A stretch of DNA of 64,000 bases, taken from contig CAZZCU010000004.1 in the NCBI GenBank assembly GCA_964652825.1, positions 62,001 to 126,000 of the forward strand. Direction: 5' to 3'. This document shows, piece after piece, positions 53,401-62,266 of this stretch; position 1 is the stretch's first letter, and each line of letters starts with the position of its first letter. Made by a program: the position numbers and the translations under genes. The notes below the pieces were generated by a model. That model did no database searches and was not told the origin of the DNA. It saw only the letters and a program-made list of their open reading frames with translations. This DNA is from CAZZCU01 sp964652825 (GTDB lineage: Bacteria > Bdellovibrionota_B > Oligoflexia > Oligoflexales > CAZZCU01).

Positions 53401-53482
53401 AAAGACCCAGATCGCCGAAATTTTGCGCCGCAGCGCCGCGCGTGATTTAACGATGATTGATATCGAGCGACGCGATAATTGA
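50402..53482 (+). CDS. gdhB: Large NAD-specific glutamate dehydrogenase
   Basis: 1026 residues, in the size class of yeast GDH2-like enzymes and shorter than the 1600-residue bacterial form. The N-terminal about 450 residues look regulatory, with ACT-like parts. The catalytic domain begins near 460: WKDIARGGLRVV, then DIPEGGSKAVLVLKPGG (about 525-540) with the substrate lysine, GPDENITNELIEWI, GPDGDVAGNELRIL (NAD domain) and EGANIFFTAEARNRL. It deaminates glutamate to 2-oxoglutarate for catabolism. The assignment of symbol gdhB follows use for NAD-type enzymes and is provisional. Confidence 0.93.
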   Translation: MSPIIRKPVKKVGTLDEDIIEASSTTQQSSSDTVKTGEELTNYIEDIAETVKVGIDQSISMLTPWFFNNMPQIYYQTTPRQEKVRHLSAIITGHVFETKQTVELWDRDRSKVTFIGPGDDREIVLNMTHRLQAINLKMGAVYFSRDKLLFLSTFFCQSVRDLDLKNQRIVDKIASARKMMVEEFPDEGDAIDRYLHSLDNDFVIYATAARLHITYRMYRYMQTHEGAHTFVETFDDNTKRIRLSLGMKNAQPAAVAESIIHLIHRYNYSVVRVFIVNFEKGLKEPISVFHFILGTSDDSDVLVDSIPMRRLNKALRTLGWVDVDAFEDFAREPYNFSINAANLVRAMATWAHLFLGKDNPYIYSQYKIQSTFFKYAQLTASLVELFRIKFDPLKAKDRQENRFATFSDSVYHQVDELIEEVDRNIFRESLNFINHILRTNYFLATKTGLAFRMSPDVLNPKYYANKPFGIFFIIGRDFRCFQVRWKDIARGGLRVVMPRSAADYDYALSGLFDEVYGLSYAQQLKNKDIPEGGSKAVLVLKPGGHRDQAVRRAVNALLDLLVAEDESHEGPADDLMSYYNKEEIIYLGPDENITNELIEWIPAQAARRGYKYASAFMSSKPGEGINHKEYGVTSEGLNVFVTNMLHFLGVDPKRDTFTIKMTGGPDGDVAGNELRILHREFGENARVVAISDGFGAAYDPQGLNWAELLRLVAAGLSIAEFNAKMLSQNSGAFVITADTSENTRLRNELFFKVYADIFIPAGGRPYSVNDKNWEKFLGADGRPTLKAVVEGANIFFTAEARNRLQEQGVLIIKDSSANKTGVICSSFEIIASLTLSTKEFMEIKEEYVKQVLDILRQKADNEAKLLFRAYQESGARKTLVELSMEISREINDLTDLMLDELTKRQEEILSDPTCNDIIIKHCPPVLVRLYRDRIESMLPPAHKIAIIAAYIASYIIYREGLGWMARLPEAERYTAAKTYMEKDLEATALVSAIESSGLEQKTQIAEILRRSAARDLTMIDIERRDN

Positions 53483-53506
53483 TCGTTATATCCCAGACAT
53501 TGGACA

Positions 53507-54148
53507 TTAAGGTCGCAAATTTTTGCTGCTATCGTCCTGCTGGCTGTAACGCCGGCATGGTTCGGGATCGTGCAGAAGCGGTGTGATCTCGTGCAGTAGT
53601 TGGTGACGTTGTTGCTCCGGTAGTGCACACTGGCTGCGGTATTTCGGACAAGCGTGCTTGTAGCTGAGTTCCCACGGATACGTATCGAGCGGCTGGGTCT
53701 GGCGTTTGCTGATAACAAACACCTGACTAAGGCTGCGTTTGAGTGCGTCGTGTCTTGTCTGAGCGGTCTTGACCACAGCCTGGCTATCAGTCAGGGCTTT
53801 GTTTGTTTCTTGAAGATTGGCGGTGACTAACTCCAGTCTGGCTTTGGCGTCATCGATGGCTTTCAGTTTGCCGGTTTCGTATTCGGCCGGACCGAGATTG
53901 GCGACTGCTTTGGCATGGTCGCGGCGTGCCTGTTCCGATTCTCGTTGCAACCGTGTTTCTTTGGTTTTGAGGCGTTTGACCAGCTGTTCGCCGCGCTGGA
54001 GTTCATCATTGACCGACAAATAGTCGCCAGCCGCGATGCGACGGCATGCTTCCCGGGAACGCTCGTCAGCACTGGGGTTTGCGGTGGCCGCCATGCCTAA
54101 ATGGCTCCAGCCGAGCACGCTCGCGGCGAAAACTATTCGTCGAATCAT
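53507..54148 (-). CDS. Secreted coiled-coil protein, unknown
   Basis: 213 residues from an ATG with AAGGGA six bases upstream; nine more codons are open before it. Signal peptide ends at GMAA-TA. A cysteine-bearing start is followed by a coiled coil at about 45-140 (QLVKRLKTKETRLQRESEQARRDH heptads) and a cysteine-rich C-terminal domain (about 165-200). It is a periplasmic spacer-like protein with no known family. It is convergent with gdhB. Confidence 0.65.
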   Translation of the reverse strand: MIRRIVFAASVLGWSHLGMAATANPSADERSREACRRIAAGDYLSVNDELQRGEQLVKRLKTKETRLQRESEQARRDHAKAVANLGPAEYETGKLKAIDDAKARLELVTANLQETNKALTDSQAVVKTAQTRHDALKRSLSQVFVISKRQTQPLDTYPWELSYKHACPKYRSQCALPEQQRHQLLHEITPLLHDPEPCRRYSQQDDSSKNLRP

Positions 54149-54248
54149 ATCAATCCCTTTGCAGTCATGCCCCATTATACCTTAAATTTGAAGGCTACGG
54201 CTGGGGCTTTTACCCCAGTCCAAGCAGCAGTTGGGGGGGAGAAGCGCC

Positions 54249-56141
54249 ATGGCATCTAAGAAAGACAACTTCTTTGGCGATAACGTGGATATTCAGTTTC
54301 ATCTGCAAAAACGTGTGGATTTTGCGGCATTATTTGCGCTGATTCCACCGGAAGAAAAAGCCGCCATGGACGTTGATAATGCCGACGACTTTAAAAACGT
54401 CTGGCTCGAAACCCTGTCGTCTTTGGGGGAGTTGTGCGGCAGCCAGTTTGCGGTGAATGCCGGCAAAGTCGAACAAGAAGATTTGCAACTCGACCTGGTG
54501 TCCGGAGATGTCACGCTTGGTTTGACCATGCAACAAAATATTCGAGCACTTAGAGATATCGGCGCATGCGGGATGGGTATCAGTCCGGAGTACGGAGGGA
54601 TTGGTGGTCCGTTTATCGCCGAAGTCGCGAGCGGCGAATTAATTTCGCGCGCTTGTCCCTCGACGTATTTAAATGCGGTATGGTACGCGCCGATCGCGCA
54701 TGTGCTGGAAAGTTTTGCCAGCGATGAGATCAAACAAACTTATATCCCTCGGATTGCCAGCGGCGAAATCTCCGGCTCGATGGCGTTGACCGAGCCTGAT
54801 GCCGGCTCGGACTTGGGCGCGATCAGAACTTATGGAGAGAAACAAGCGGATGGTTCGTGGCGTCTGTATGGGACCAAACGTTTTATCAGTAACGGTGACG
54901 CTGCGATTTCGCTGGTACTCGCCAAGAATCAAAAAGGCGCGCAAGGACTGAAAGCGCTGAATCTGTATCTGGTGGAACGCAAAGTCGATGGCAAACCGAA
55001 TTTTCTGGTCACCAAACTCGAAGAAAAAGTGGCTTTGCATGGATCGGCCACTTGCGAGCTACAGTTTGATGGCGCCAAGGCGATTCTGATCGGCAAAGAA
55101 GGCGAAGGTTTTCGCTATATGTCGTTGCTGATGAATGTCGCGCGGGTGGCTGTAGGCTTTCAGGGGTTGGGCATGATGGATGCTATCTGGCGCCTGGCGG
55201 CTGATTATGCGCAGCAACGCCGCGCCATGGGCAAGCCGATCGCGCGTCACGAATTAATCGCCGAGAAATTATTGGACATGGAAGTGGAAGTGAAAGCGTT
55301 TCGCAGTCTGTGTTATCAGGCGGCGTTTTATATGACGCTGGTAAATTGGACGGAGAAGAAGCTGGGTGCCGCCGGGTTGGCGGATGATGAGCGCACACAA
55401 CTGGAACGTAGTCTCGGTATGTATCAAAAACGGGTGCGCAACTGGACACCGTTGATTAAATGGTGGTGCGGTGAGCGCACGGTGGCGCACGCACGCACGG
55501 CGATGCAGATTCTTGGCGGCTACGGTTATACCAAAGAGTATCGTGCTGAGTGGTGGTTGCGCGAGGCGCTGATTCTGCCGATTTATGAAGGCACCTCACA
55601 AATTCAGGCGTTGATGTGTATCAAAGATACTCTGAAAAGTGTTATCCGCCAGCCAACGGCGTTCATCGAGGTGGCGCTTGGCTTAAAAGTGGCGGCGTTA
55701 TCGCAAACGGACCCGCTGGTGCGTAAACTCAATCGCATGAAGCAGACGCTGAACAGCGCCGTGGTTGCGATTCTCTTTAAAATGGTCAAAGAAAACGTAC
55801 GTTCCAGTTTCTCAGAAGTAAAACCTTCGGATGTTTTGCGGCTGGTAAAAATTTTGGCCAAGGATTTGGTGAAGTTTGAAAATCTGTCACCGGCTTTGCT
55901 GCATGCAGAACGTGTTTGCGAGATGAAAGCATTGGTGGCGATGGGTAATTGTTTGATCAGGGATGCCGCGACTGATCCCTCGCGACGATGGGTGGCGGAG
56001 CGTTTTATTAACAAGTCTTTACCAGCAATGGTGCGTCTAAAGGCGGAGATCGAAATCGATGAGCCGGTGTTGGCACAACGATTGAGCGGTCGCGAGTCGC
56101 CTGATGATGCGGTGACACGACAAGCAGGCGGAAAACTCTGA
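54249..56141 (+). CDS. Acyl-CoA dehydrogenase, long form
   Basis: 630 residues from an ATG with GGGGGGA eight bases upstream. FAD-dependent alpha,beta-desaturation of acyl-CoA in beta-oxidation. The flavin and substrate signatures are present: ALTEPDAGSDLGAIRT, GTKRFISNGDAA, MNVARVAVGFQGLG, and GGYGYTKEYRAEWWLREALILPIYEGTSQIQ with the catalytic glutamate region. It is about 200 residues longer than the usual enzyme: it has an N-terminal extension and a C-terminal helical domain as in long FadE-type proteins. It overlaps the following DUF503 gene by one base. Confidence 0.93.
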   Translation: MASKKDNFFGDNVDIQFHLQKRVDFAALFALIPPEEKAAMDVDNADDFKNVWLETLSSLGELCGSQFAVNAGKVEQEDLQLDLVSGDVTLGLTMQQNIRALRDIGACGMGISPEYGGIGGPFIAEVASGELISRACPSTYLNAVWYAPIAHVLESFASDEIKQTYIPRIASGEISGSMALTEPDAGSDLGAIRTYGEKQADGSWRLYGTKRFISNGDAAISLVLAKNQKGAQGLKALNLYLVERKVDGKPNFLVTKLEEKVALHGSATCELQFDGAKAILIGKEGEGFRYMSLLMNVARVAVGFQGLGMMDAIWRLAADYAQQRRAMGKPIARHELIAEKLLDMEVEVKAFRSLCYQAAFYMTLVNWTEKKLGAAGLADDERTQLERSLGMYQKRVRNWTPLIKWWCGERTVAHARTAMQILGGYGYTKEYRAEWWLREALILPIYEGTSQIQALMCIKDTLKSVIRQPTAFIEVALGLKVAALSQTDPLVRKLNRMKQTLNSAVVAILFKMVKENVRSSFSEVKPSDVLRLVKILAKDLVKFENLSPALLHAERVCEMKALVAMGNCLIRDAATDPSRRWVAERFINKSLPAMVRLKAEIEIDEPVLAQRLSGRESPDDAVTRQAGGKL

Positions 56142-56458
56142 TGTATTTTGCAGTAACGAAATTGACGTTTGATATCGACGAGCATACGGCGAATGAACGC
56201 AAGGACCTGAGTGCTCTGGTGGAGAAAGTCCGCGCGCGCTTCAAGGTGTGTGTTCAACCGCTGATCCACGATAAGGATAGTGATTTTCTCGGTATGGCTA
56301 TCGCCAGTCTCGGGCAGGCCGAAGAACGCCTGTCACAGCAAGTGGATGCGATTGCGGAATTTTGCGAAGAAAGCGGCTTTGGTCGCGTTGCTAAAGAAGA
56401 AACACTGATTGATCATATGGATTCATTTGGCGAAGCCGCCGGTGATGACGAAGCTTGA
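56141..56458 (+). CDS. YlxP/DUF503 family protein
   Basis: 105 residues. Ferredoxin-like small protein of the DUF503 family (VTKLTFDIDEHTANERKDLSALVEKVRARFKV and the SLGQAEERLSQQVDAIAEFCEE end). Homologs in Firmicutes lie in the nusA-infB-rbfA cluster and are linked to ribosome biogenesis. Here it is coupled to the acyl-CoA dehydrogenase instead, so the neighbourhood gives no functional support. Confidence 0.8.
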   Translation: MYFAVTKLTFDIDEHTANERKDLSALVEKVRARFKVCVQPLIHDKDSDFLGMAIASLGQAEERLSQQVDAIAEFCEESGFGRVAKEETLIDHMDSFGEAAGDDEA

Positions 56459-56490
56459 CGGACGTCATTCTGAGCCAAAGGCGAAGGATC

Positions 56491-58296
56491 TCACGCGACG
56501 GTATCCAATTTTAGCTGGCTGTCGTCATCTTTATCTTTATCTTTATCATTTAGATCGATCTGCGTGGCGATCTCCTCGACCGATTGCGGCATGTGCAGCA
56601 GGAAGCCTTGAATCAAATCGATGCCCATCGCTTGCAAAGCTTCGGCTTCTTCCCAGAGTTCTACACCCTCGGCAAGTACGGTCGTGTTAAGCAGTTTCGC
56701 CGCGCGCACCAGACCGCGCACGTAGGCTTGCTTGACGCGATCCAGATGGATGCCTTCGATCAGACTGCGATCAAATTTGATCATGTCGGGGCGGATACTG
56801 ATCACGCGTTCCAGACCGGCATAGCCGCGGCCGAAGTCGTCGGCGGCGATACCCATATTATGCTTGCGCAGCATTTCGCGGACTTCCGCCATCAGATCGG
56901 AATTGTTGATGGCTTCCGACTCCGAGACCTCAAAGACGATGTTGTTACGATTGTCGAAGATGTGTAGTAGGCGCTCGATGTAATAGAGATTGCGCGGCAG
57001 GATGTTGACCATCAGGGCGCCCGGTAGGTTCTTGGAGTACATTGCTGCCTGTTGTAAGCACGCCTGATCAAGTTCCAAAGAGACCTTGGTGTAACCAGCG
57101 ACCGAGAACAATACATCGGGACGCAAAAATTTGGGTTCCAGAATGGCGTTTTCCTCGCCGCCGAGCATTTGCTCAAGAGCCTGCGTATTGACGCGAATCA
57201 GCGATTCAAAGCCGAACAATTCGCTGTTGAGACCTCGTATGGATTTGGTCTTCTTGGCTTCGGACACCATGTCCGCGGTTAGTTTTGGCAGGTGGAAAAT
57301 CGCCTGGAATTTGGCGAAGAGCAGATCGCTACCCTGAATCAACGTATGCATGAGCTCGCGCTGACGATCGCGGATACGATCCGCCTGCACGCGCGCTACT
57401 GCTTGGCTTTGGTCGAGTACGGTATCGACGATCTCGGCTGGTTCCAGACAGGGATTGTGCAGTGCCGAGGCGTAGCCGACGGCGACATTGGGTATGCTGG
57501 TGACGCAATCAGGAATACGTCGTGATTTGCGATCAGCAAACAACTCACGCCACAGTGCATTTTGGATGCGACGGTTGAGACGATCGGAGATTTCCTCGAC
57601 GATGCCCGGTAGCGGCAAGCTGCCGGTCGTGCGCGAGCGATTCAAAAAGACATAATAAGTATTACCATGAATGGAACGACGGCAGAGAATATCTTCGGTC
57701 CGGAAGCAACCGGGCTTGCCCCACATGTCATTTAGAATGCTTTGGAATATTTCTTTGACAGTCGCGTAAACATGCGTACCATACTCCATTTCCAGTTTGC
57801 GAAAGTTGGAGGCATCGATCGTTAAAACGCTGATGCCGCGATTGTCTTTGAGCATGTTGACGGCGATCTGCGAGTTGTAGAACGGGACGGAACGTCGCCA
57901 GATTTTCTGGCCGGCATAGCCGAGAACACCACAGGCTCCCAGCGTGGCAATGATATCGATCGCCTGCGGATCGCGCAGCAGCGTGACCTTGTCACTGAAG
58001 TTGTGATGTTCGTGATCGGATTCGTCGTCGCCTTCATGTTGTTGTGCATGATTGCGGACATCGAGAACGATGACGGGCATGCGTTGTCCCAGTCCGTTGA
58101 GAATATCCTCGCAGACACCGCTGGGTAAAGTTCCTAAACGCGAGTCGACGACAGCGGCGCTGACACCGAAACGATAAAGCGCGCCGAGGAAATCATCTGA
58201 TTCCGCGGAGACGATGATGACACTCAGATTGAGCGCGCCGAGTTGTTCGCGCAGCTCATCAGCGAGGGTCGAATTTCTGGTAACCAGGCAAATCAT
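56491..58296 (-). CDS. Pseudo-receiver / degenerate GGDEF / EAL domain protein
   Basis: 601 residues, soluble. Residues 1-125 look like a response-regulator fold (D51 at the phosphorylation position) without the N-terminal acidic pair. Residues about 150-320 follow a GGDEF-like pattern, but the catalytic GGDEF is replaced by SIHGNTYYVF, so cyclase activity is unlikely. The EAL domain (about 340-580) keeps the key residues: FESLIRVN (E364), MVNILPRN, EVSESEA, ADDFGRGYAG, MIKFDRS, AEGVELW and IQGFLLHMP. Cyclic di-GMP hydrolysis is therefore likely. A Lys/Asp-rich tail closes the protein. Such proteins often control pilus or adhesion behaviour. Confidence 0.85.
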   Translation of the reverse strand: MICLVTRNSTLADELREQLGALNLSVIIVSAESDDFLGALYRFGVSAAVVDSRLGTLPSGVCEDILNGLGQRMPVIVLDVRNHAQQHEGDDESDHEHHNFSDKVTLLRDPQAIDIIATLGACGVLGYAGQKIWRRSVPFYNSQIAVNMLKDNRGISVLTIDASNFRKLEMEYGTHVYATVKEIFQSILNDMWGKPGCFRTEDILCRRSIHGNTYYVFLNRSRTTGSLPLPGIVEEISDRLNRRIQNALWRELFADRKSRRIPDCVTSIPNVAVGYASALHNPCLEPAEIVDTVLDQSQAVARVQADRIRDRQRELMHTLIQGSDLLFAKFQAIFHLPKLTADMVSEAKKTKSIRGLNSELFGFESLIRVNTQALEQMLGGEENAILEPKFLRPDVLFSVAGYTKVSLELDQACLQQAAMYSKNLPGALMVNILPRNLYYIERLLHIFDNRNNIVFEVSESEAINNSDLMAEVREMLRKHNMGIAADDFGRGYAGLERVISIRPDMIKFDRSLIEGIHLDRVKQAYVRGLVRAAKLLNTTVLAEGVELWEEAEALQAMGIDLIQGFLLHMPQSVEEIATQIDLNDKDKDKDDDSQLKLDTVA

Positions 58297-58430
58297 GTAG
58301 GCCCAATGGCAAAAATTGTGGGTTCAGACCATCCGTTAAGTTATCGGTCCTAGCTGAAAAAGGTTGAATGAGATTTGGTGGCGCTGATTTGGGTTCGACA
58401 AAAAAACCATAAAAAAGTACAAGATTCCAG

Positions 58431-58453
58431 TCATCCACAGGAACTGTGGATAA
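58431..58453. promoter_or_regulatory. Inverted pair of DnaA-box-like sites
   Basis: A perfect 8-base inverted repeat (ATCCACAG / CTGTGGAT, 3-base spacer) contains a perfect DnaA-box word, TTATCCACA, on the minus strand (58445-58453) and a near match, TCATCCACA, on the plus strand (58431-58439). It lies in the 293-base gap between the divergent EAL and phosphotransacetylase genes, next to A-tracts (58399-58418). No dnaA, dnaN or other origin gene is seen. DnaA-dependent regulation of a flanking gene is possible. Confidence 0.45.
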
Positions 58454-58589
58454 GCACATGCTGATGCGAATGGAAGGTCCGAAATTACTCCTTTGCACCG
58501 GATTGAGTAAAAATTGTTCAAAGAAAATCGTGGGTAATATACCCAGCTGATGAAGTGCTCGTGGAGCCGGTGAGTAGGTTTTTGGGGGG

Positions 58590-59537
58590 ATGTGGTTGGA
58601 TTTTGTCGCGCAAATACAGGAACGCTGCCGGGGGCTGCGAGGACGGATAGGGTTGCCAGAGAGTTTGGACGAGCGCACGCTGCGCGCCGCGGATGCGTTA
58701 TTGTCTGCGGGTGTTATCGAGCGCGTCGCTTTGTTCGCCGAGGCCAAAACAGTATTCGCCGCTGCCAGCCGTCATGGCCTGGACTTACAGCGTCACGAGG
58801 CGCGTATTGATTTTCACGCCGCCACTACCGGCGAGGTGTTGCTTGCGGCCGGTGAGGCGTTGGCGCAGAGCAAAGTCGACGCGGTAGTAGCTGGTGCTGT
58901 TCATACCACCGCCGATGTGATTCGCGCGGTTTTGTCCACGGTTGGCTTGGCGCCAGGCTGTCGTACGGTCAGCGGCGCGTTTTTGCTGCATCGCCAGCAT
59001 CCACGCACGCGGGTGGCCGAGGTCTTGCTGTTTGCGGATGCCGGCGTGGTGATCGAGCCGAGTGTGCGCCAACTTCTCGATATCGCGACGTCATCGGTAG
59101 AGACCTGGCGTTGCTTGATGGGCGCTGATGTTGCGCCGGTCGTGGCATTCCTGTCATTCTCGACGGCGGGCTCCGCGCATCATGATTCGGCGACCAAGAT
59201 GGCGACGGCGGCGCGCGAGTTTAAAGCGAAGTTCCCGGAGGTCGCCGCTGACGGCGAGATGCAGTTTGACGCCGCGTATGACGCGGATGTGGGTGCGCGT
59301 AAAGTCCCCGGCTCAAAAGTCGCGGGGCGTGCGAATTGTTTTATTTTCCCCAACCTTGATGCCGGCAACATCGGCTACAAAATGGCGCAGCGTCTCGGTG
59401 GTTTCGCCGCTTACGGTCCGATCCTGCAAGGAGCGGCTTTGCCGTACAGTGATTTGTCACGTGGCGCGACGACCGACGATATCGTCATGTCGGCTTATAT
59501 TAATTTGCTGCGCGCCAAAAATCCGGGCATGGCTTAG
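58590..59537 (+). CDS. pta: Phosphate acetyl/butyryltransferase
   Basis: 315 residues, the length of single-domain Pta enzymes. Interconverts acyl-CoA and acyl phosphate. Family segments include AGAVHTTADVIRAVL, SFSTAGSAHHDSATKM, FPEVAADGEMQFDAAYD, and the C-terminal FPNLDAGNIGYKMAQRLGG and AYGPILQGAALPYSDLSRGAT. The glycine of the usual SxxP/DGE loops is retained. It lies alone between divergent EAL and downstream M14 genes, and no acetate kinase is present. A butyryl rather than acetyl preference cannot be excluded. Confidence 0.88.
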   Translation: MWLDFVAQIQERCRGLRGRIGLPESLDERTLRAADALLSAGVIERVALFAEAKTVFAAASRHGLDLQRHEARIDFHAATTGEVLLAAGEALAQSKVDAVVAGAVHTTADVIRAVLSTVGLAPGCRTVSGAFLLHRQHPRTRVAEVLLFADAGVVIEPSVRQLLDIATSSVETWRCLMGADVAPVVAFLSFSTAGSAHHDSATKMATAAREFKAKFPEVAADGEMQFDAAYDADVGARKVPGSKVAGRANCFIFPNLDAGNIGYKMAQRLGGFAAYGPILQGAALPYSDLSRGATTDDIVMSAYINLLRAKNPGMA

Positions 59538-59623
59538 GAATTGACCTCGCCGCGCGCAAACGATACTGTTGCCAGATAAATTTTGCATAGTTGCGAATCA
59601 CCCCATCGGAACAAGGATGAACG

Positions 59624-61045
59624 ATGATGTGTGCATGGAAACGCGCATGGTTGTGGGTAGTGCCGCTGCTGGGCTTGTTATTACAAGTCGCCTGCGGTGA
59701 TGATGTCGCTGTGACGACAAACGATCGCACGTATGTACGTCTGCCAGGTGCGGTGGTGACACCGGCTTTTATCGAACAATATGATTTTATTGTGGACCAC
59801 CGTCGCGACGAGTTGTTCACGTTTGGTTATCTGCCGGAGCGGGCGTTGGCACGTTTAACGGCGCGCGAACGCGAGCATTTAATTGAGCTTGGTGGTCGTG
59901 ATTGGTCGCGTGTCGATTTTGAGACGCGGACGCTGCAAATTTTGACCGAAGAGATTCCCGACGGACAGTTGGACGAGGGTTATCATAATTACGCGCAGCT
60001 CACCGAGGAGTTGCAGCGTCTGGCTGCGGCGTATCCGGCGTTGGCGCGTTTGGAAACAGCGGGGCGCAGCGTGCAGGGACGAGAGCTTTGGTACCTGCGG
60101 GTTTCCGACAATGTGGAGCGGGACGAGCCCGAGCCCAAGCTGTTATATATCGCCAATATGCATGGCGACGAAACTGTGGGTCGCGAGTTGATGCTGTATC
60201 TACTGCGGCGCTTGCTCAATGATTACGGTAGCGACACGCGGATCACCAATTTGGTGAATAATGCCCAGATTTTTATTATGCCGTCGATGAATCCCGATGG
60301 TTTTGAACGCCGGCAGCGCTGGAACGCTGATGGCTTGGATTTAAATCGCGAATTCCCGGATTTTATTACGGATCGCCGTGACTCACCTGAGCGTCGACCG
60401 CCGGAAGTACAGGCGGTCATGGCGTTGCATCAACAGCACCATTTTGTTGCGGCACTTAATTTCCATGGCGGTGAGGTCTGCGTTAGTCTGCCGTGGGACG
60501 CTCAGCGCAATAATCGTGATGAAACCAAATTTGCTGATGACGCATTTATTTATGCTCTGAGCCGCGAATACGCCGACAGTAATGCCTCGATGCGTCGCAA
60601 TAGCCGCGGTTCTTTTAATCGCGGCGTTACCTATGGCTACGAGTGGTATGAGTTGCACGGCGGCATGCAGGATTGGGCGATCTATTGGCGGCGTAGTATT
60701 CACGCGACTGTGGAGCTGTCGACCATCAAGTGGCCGAGTGCCGGTAGCCTGTCGGCTTATTGGCAGGAAAACGCCGAGGGATTGCTGCGTTTTCTGGAGC
60801 AAAGTACCTATGGTGTACATCTTGCGGCTCTAAGTTCACAGAGCACCCCTTTGGCGGTGCCGGTGCGCTTGACGCACGGGCGGCGCGTGTTGACTTATGA
60901 TAACGGCCACATTAACCGGCCGGCGCTGGCCGGACCCCAAACTGTGACGTTGTCGGCGCCCGGTTTTCGCGATATGACGGTGGAGTTGCAACCGTCGTAT
61001 TTCACGGGTACATATGTGCCTGTACAGATGCAGGAAACGCCTTAG
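59624..61045 (+). CDS. Lipoprotein zinc carboxypeptidase (M14 family)
   Basis: 473 residues with the lipobox LLQVACGD and an AAGGATGAACG ribosome site. Zinc ligands are in MHGDETVGRE (H180, E183) and NFHGGEV (H281). The catalytic glutamate is in ATVELSTIKW (E364). Substrate-binding NPDGFERRQRWN and DLNREFPD are also present, so the enzyme is probably active. A transthyretin-like regulatory domain covers about 400-473, as in carboxypeptidase D/N types. It probably trims peptides at the cell surface. It ends 12 bases before the DadA-like gene. Confidence 0.92.
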   Translation: MMCAWKRAWLWVVPLLGLLLQVACGDDVAVTTNDRTYVRLPGAVVTPAFIEQYDFIVDHRRDELFTFGYLPERALARLTAREREHLIELGGRDWSRVDFETRTLQILTEEIPDGQLDEGYHNYAQLTEELQRLAAAYPALARLETAGRSVQGRELWYLRVSDNVERDEPEPKLLYIANMHGDETVGRELMLYLLRRLLNDYGSDTRITNLVNNAQIFIMPSMNPDGFERRQRWNADGLDLNREFPDFITDRRDSPERRPPEVQAVMALHQQHHFVAALNFHGGEVCVSLPWDAQRNNRDETKFADDAFIYALSREYADSNASMRRNSRGSFNRGVTYGYEWYELHGGMQDWAIYWRRSIHATVELSTIKWPSAGSLSAYWQENAEGLLRFLEQSTYGVHLAALSSQSTPLAVPVRLTHGRRVLTYDNGHINRPALAGPQTVTLSAPGFRDMTVELQPSYFTGTYVPVQMQETP

Positions 61046-61057
61046 GGTTAAAGCAGC

Positions 61058-62266
61058 ATGCTTGACTACACAAAATCATATTGGTTGGAAGTCCCGCCGG
61101 TATTAGGTCAAACGACCCGTCCGCGCGAAGGTGGCGTCGTCATTATCGGTTCCGGTCTGGCTGGCGTCAGCACGGCTTATTGGTTACAGAAGAACGGTTT
61201 TGATGATCTGGTGATGGTTGATTTTGAGCCGGAGAAGTCAGCTACCTATCGTAATTGCGGTCACATCCTCTACGGTACGGTCGAGTCGATGATGGCTTTG
61301 GTGGCGCTGCATGGCGAAGACGTGGCGCGGGAGATTTGGGAGTTTTCCATCGGTCTGTGTCACGAGGTACGTGACACCATTCAGGAACTCAAGCTGGATG
61401 CCGACTATCGCCAGGATGGGTATCTGGTCGTCGCTATCGATGAGAGCGAAGACAAAGAGATCAAGCAATCGATCACCACCTTGAATCGCATGGGTTTTCA
61501 TAGTGAGTATGTCGACCGTGAACATCTGCAAAAGTTGGGTTTTAAAAATGTTTTCGGAGCGCGCTACGAAAAAGGCTCGGCGCAAGCGCATCCGGTCAAG
61601 TTTCGTAATGGTGTGTTGAACGCGGCGCTCGCCGGTGGGTTGCAGTATTATAGTCAGGTGAAAGTCACCGGCATCGAAGAAACCAGCAATGGTGTGACGT
61701 TGCAGACCGAGACGCACGGTGAGTTGCATTATGACGCGGCGGTCATTGCCGCCAATGCCTACAGTCCGTTGTTGTCACGTTTTTATGCCGAAAAACGTCT
61801 GGTCGAGCCATTCCGTGGTCAGATTATTACCTCGGCGCCGCTCAAGCATAAATTCCAGGTGCTGTTTCCACATAGTTTTGATCATGGCTATGAATATGCC
61901 CTGGTGACTCCCGACAATCGTTTGATGATCGGCGGCTGGCGCAATCAGGTGCCGGGCAATGAGATCGGCACTTATGATGTGATGCCGAATCCCGAGGTGG
62001 ACAAAGGTTTACAGGATTTTGTCGCGCAGCATTACGATATTCAAGAGCCGATTAAATGGGAATACTCCTGGGCCGGCATCATGGCGGCTTCCAAGACCGG
62101 TTTTTATTTTATCGGACCGACGACCAGCCAGCGTATCTATACCTGTGCGGGTTGCACGGGACATGGTTTTAGCTGGGCTCATGGCAGCGCCAAATTGCTT
62201 GCCGATATCATGGCCGGCAATGAGATTCCGCCGGTGGCGCGGTTTTTTAATCCAAAAGCTCTATAA
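61058..62266 (+). CDS. FAD-dependent amino-acid oxidoreductase (DadA/glycine oxidase family)
   Basis: 402 residues. The FAD-binding GSGLAGVSTAYWL motif lies near the N-terminus (about 31-43). A conserved-looking C-terminal FAD segment reads YTCAGCTGHGFSWAHGSAKLLADIMAG. The middle carries the substrate barrel typical of DAO-type oxidases. It probably oxidises an amine or D-amino acid in the cytosol, with the exact substrate unknown. It follows the M14 carboxypeptidase closely, which suggests coupled peptide degradation and amino-acid oxidation. Its last codons overlap the convergent small gene at 62247. Confidence 0.85.
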   Translation: MLDYTKSYWLEVPPVLGQTTRPREGGVVIIGSGLAGVSTAYWLQKNGFDDLVMVDFEPEKSATYRNCGHILYGTVESMMALVALHGEDVAREIWEFSIGLCHEVRDTIQELKLDADYRQDGYLVVAIDESEDKEIKQSITTLNRMGFHSEYVDREHLQKLGFKNVFGARYEKGSAQAHPVKFRNGVLNAALAGGLQYYSQVKVTGIEETSNGVTLQTETHGELHYDAAVIAANAYSPLLSRFYAEKRLVEPFRGQIITSAPLKHKFQVLFPHSFDHGYEYALVTPDNRLMIGGWRNQVPGNEIGTYDVMPNPEVDKGLQDFVAQHYDIQEPIKWEYSWAGIMAASKTGFYFIGPTTSQRIYTCAGCTGHGFSWAHGSAKLLADIMAGNEIPPVARFFNPKAL

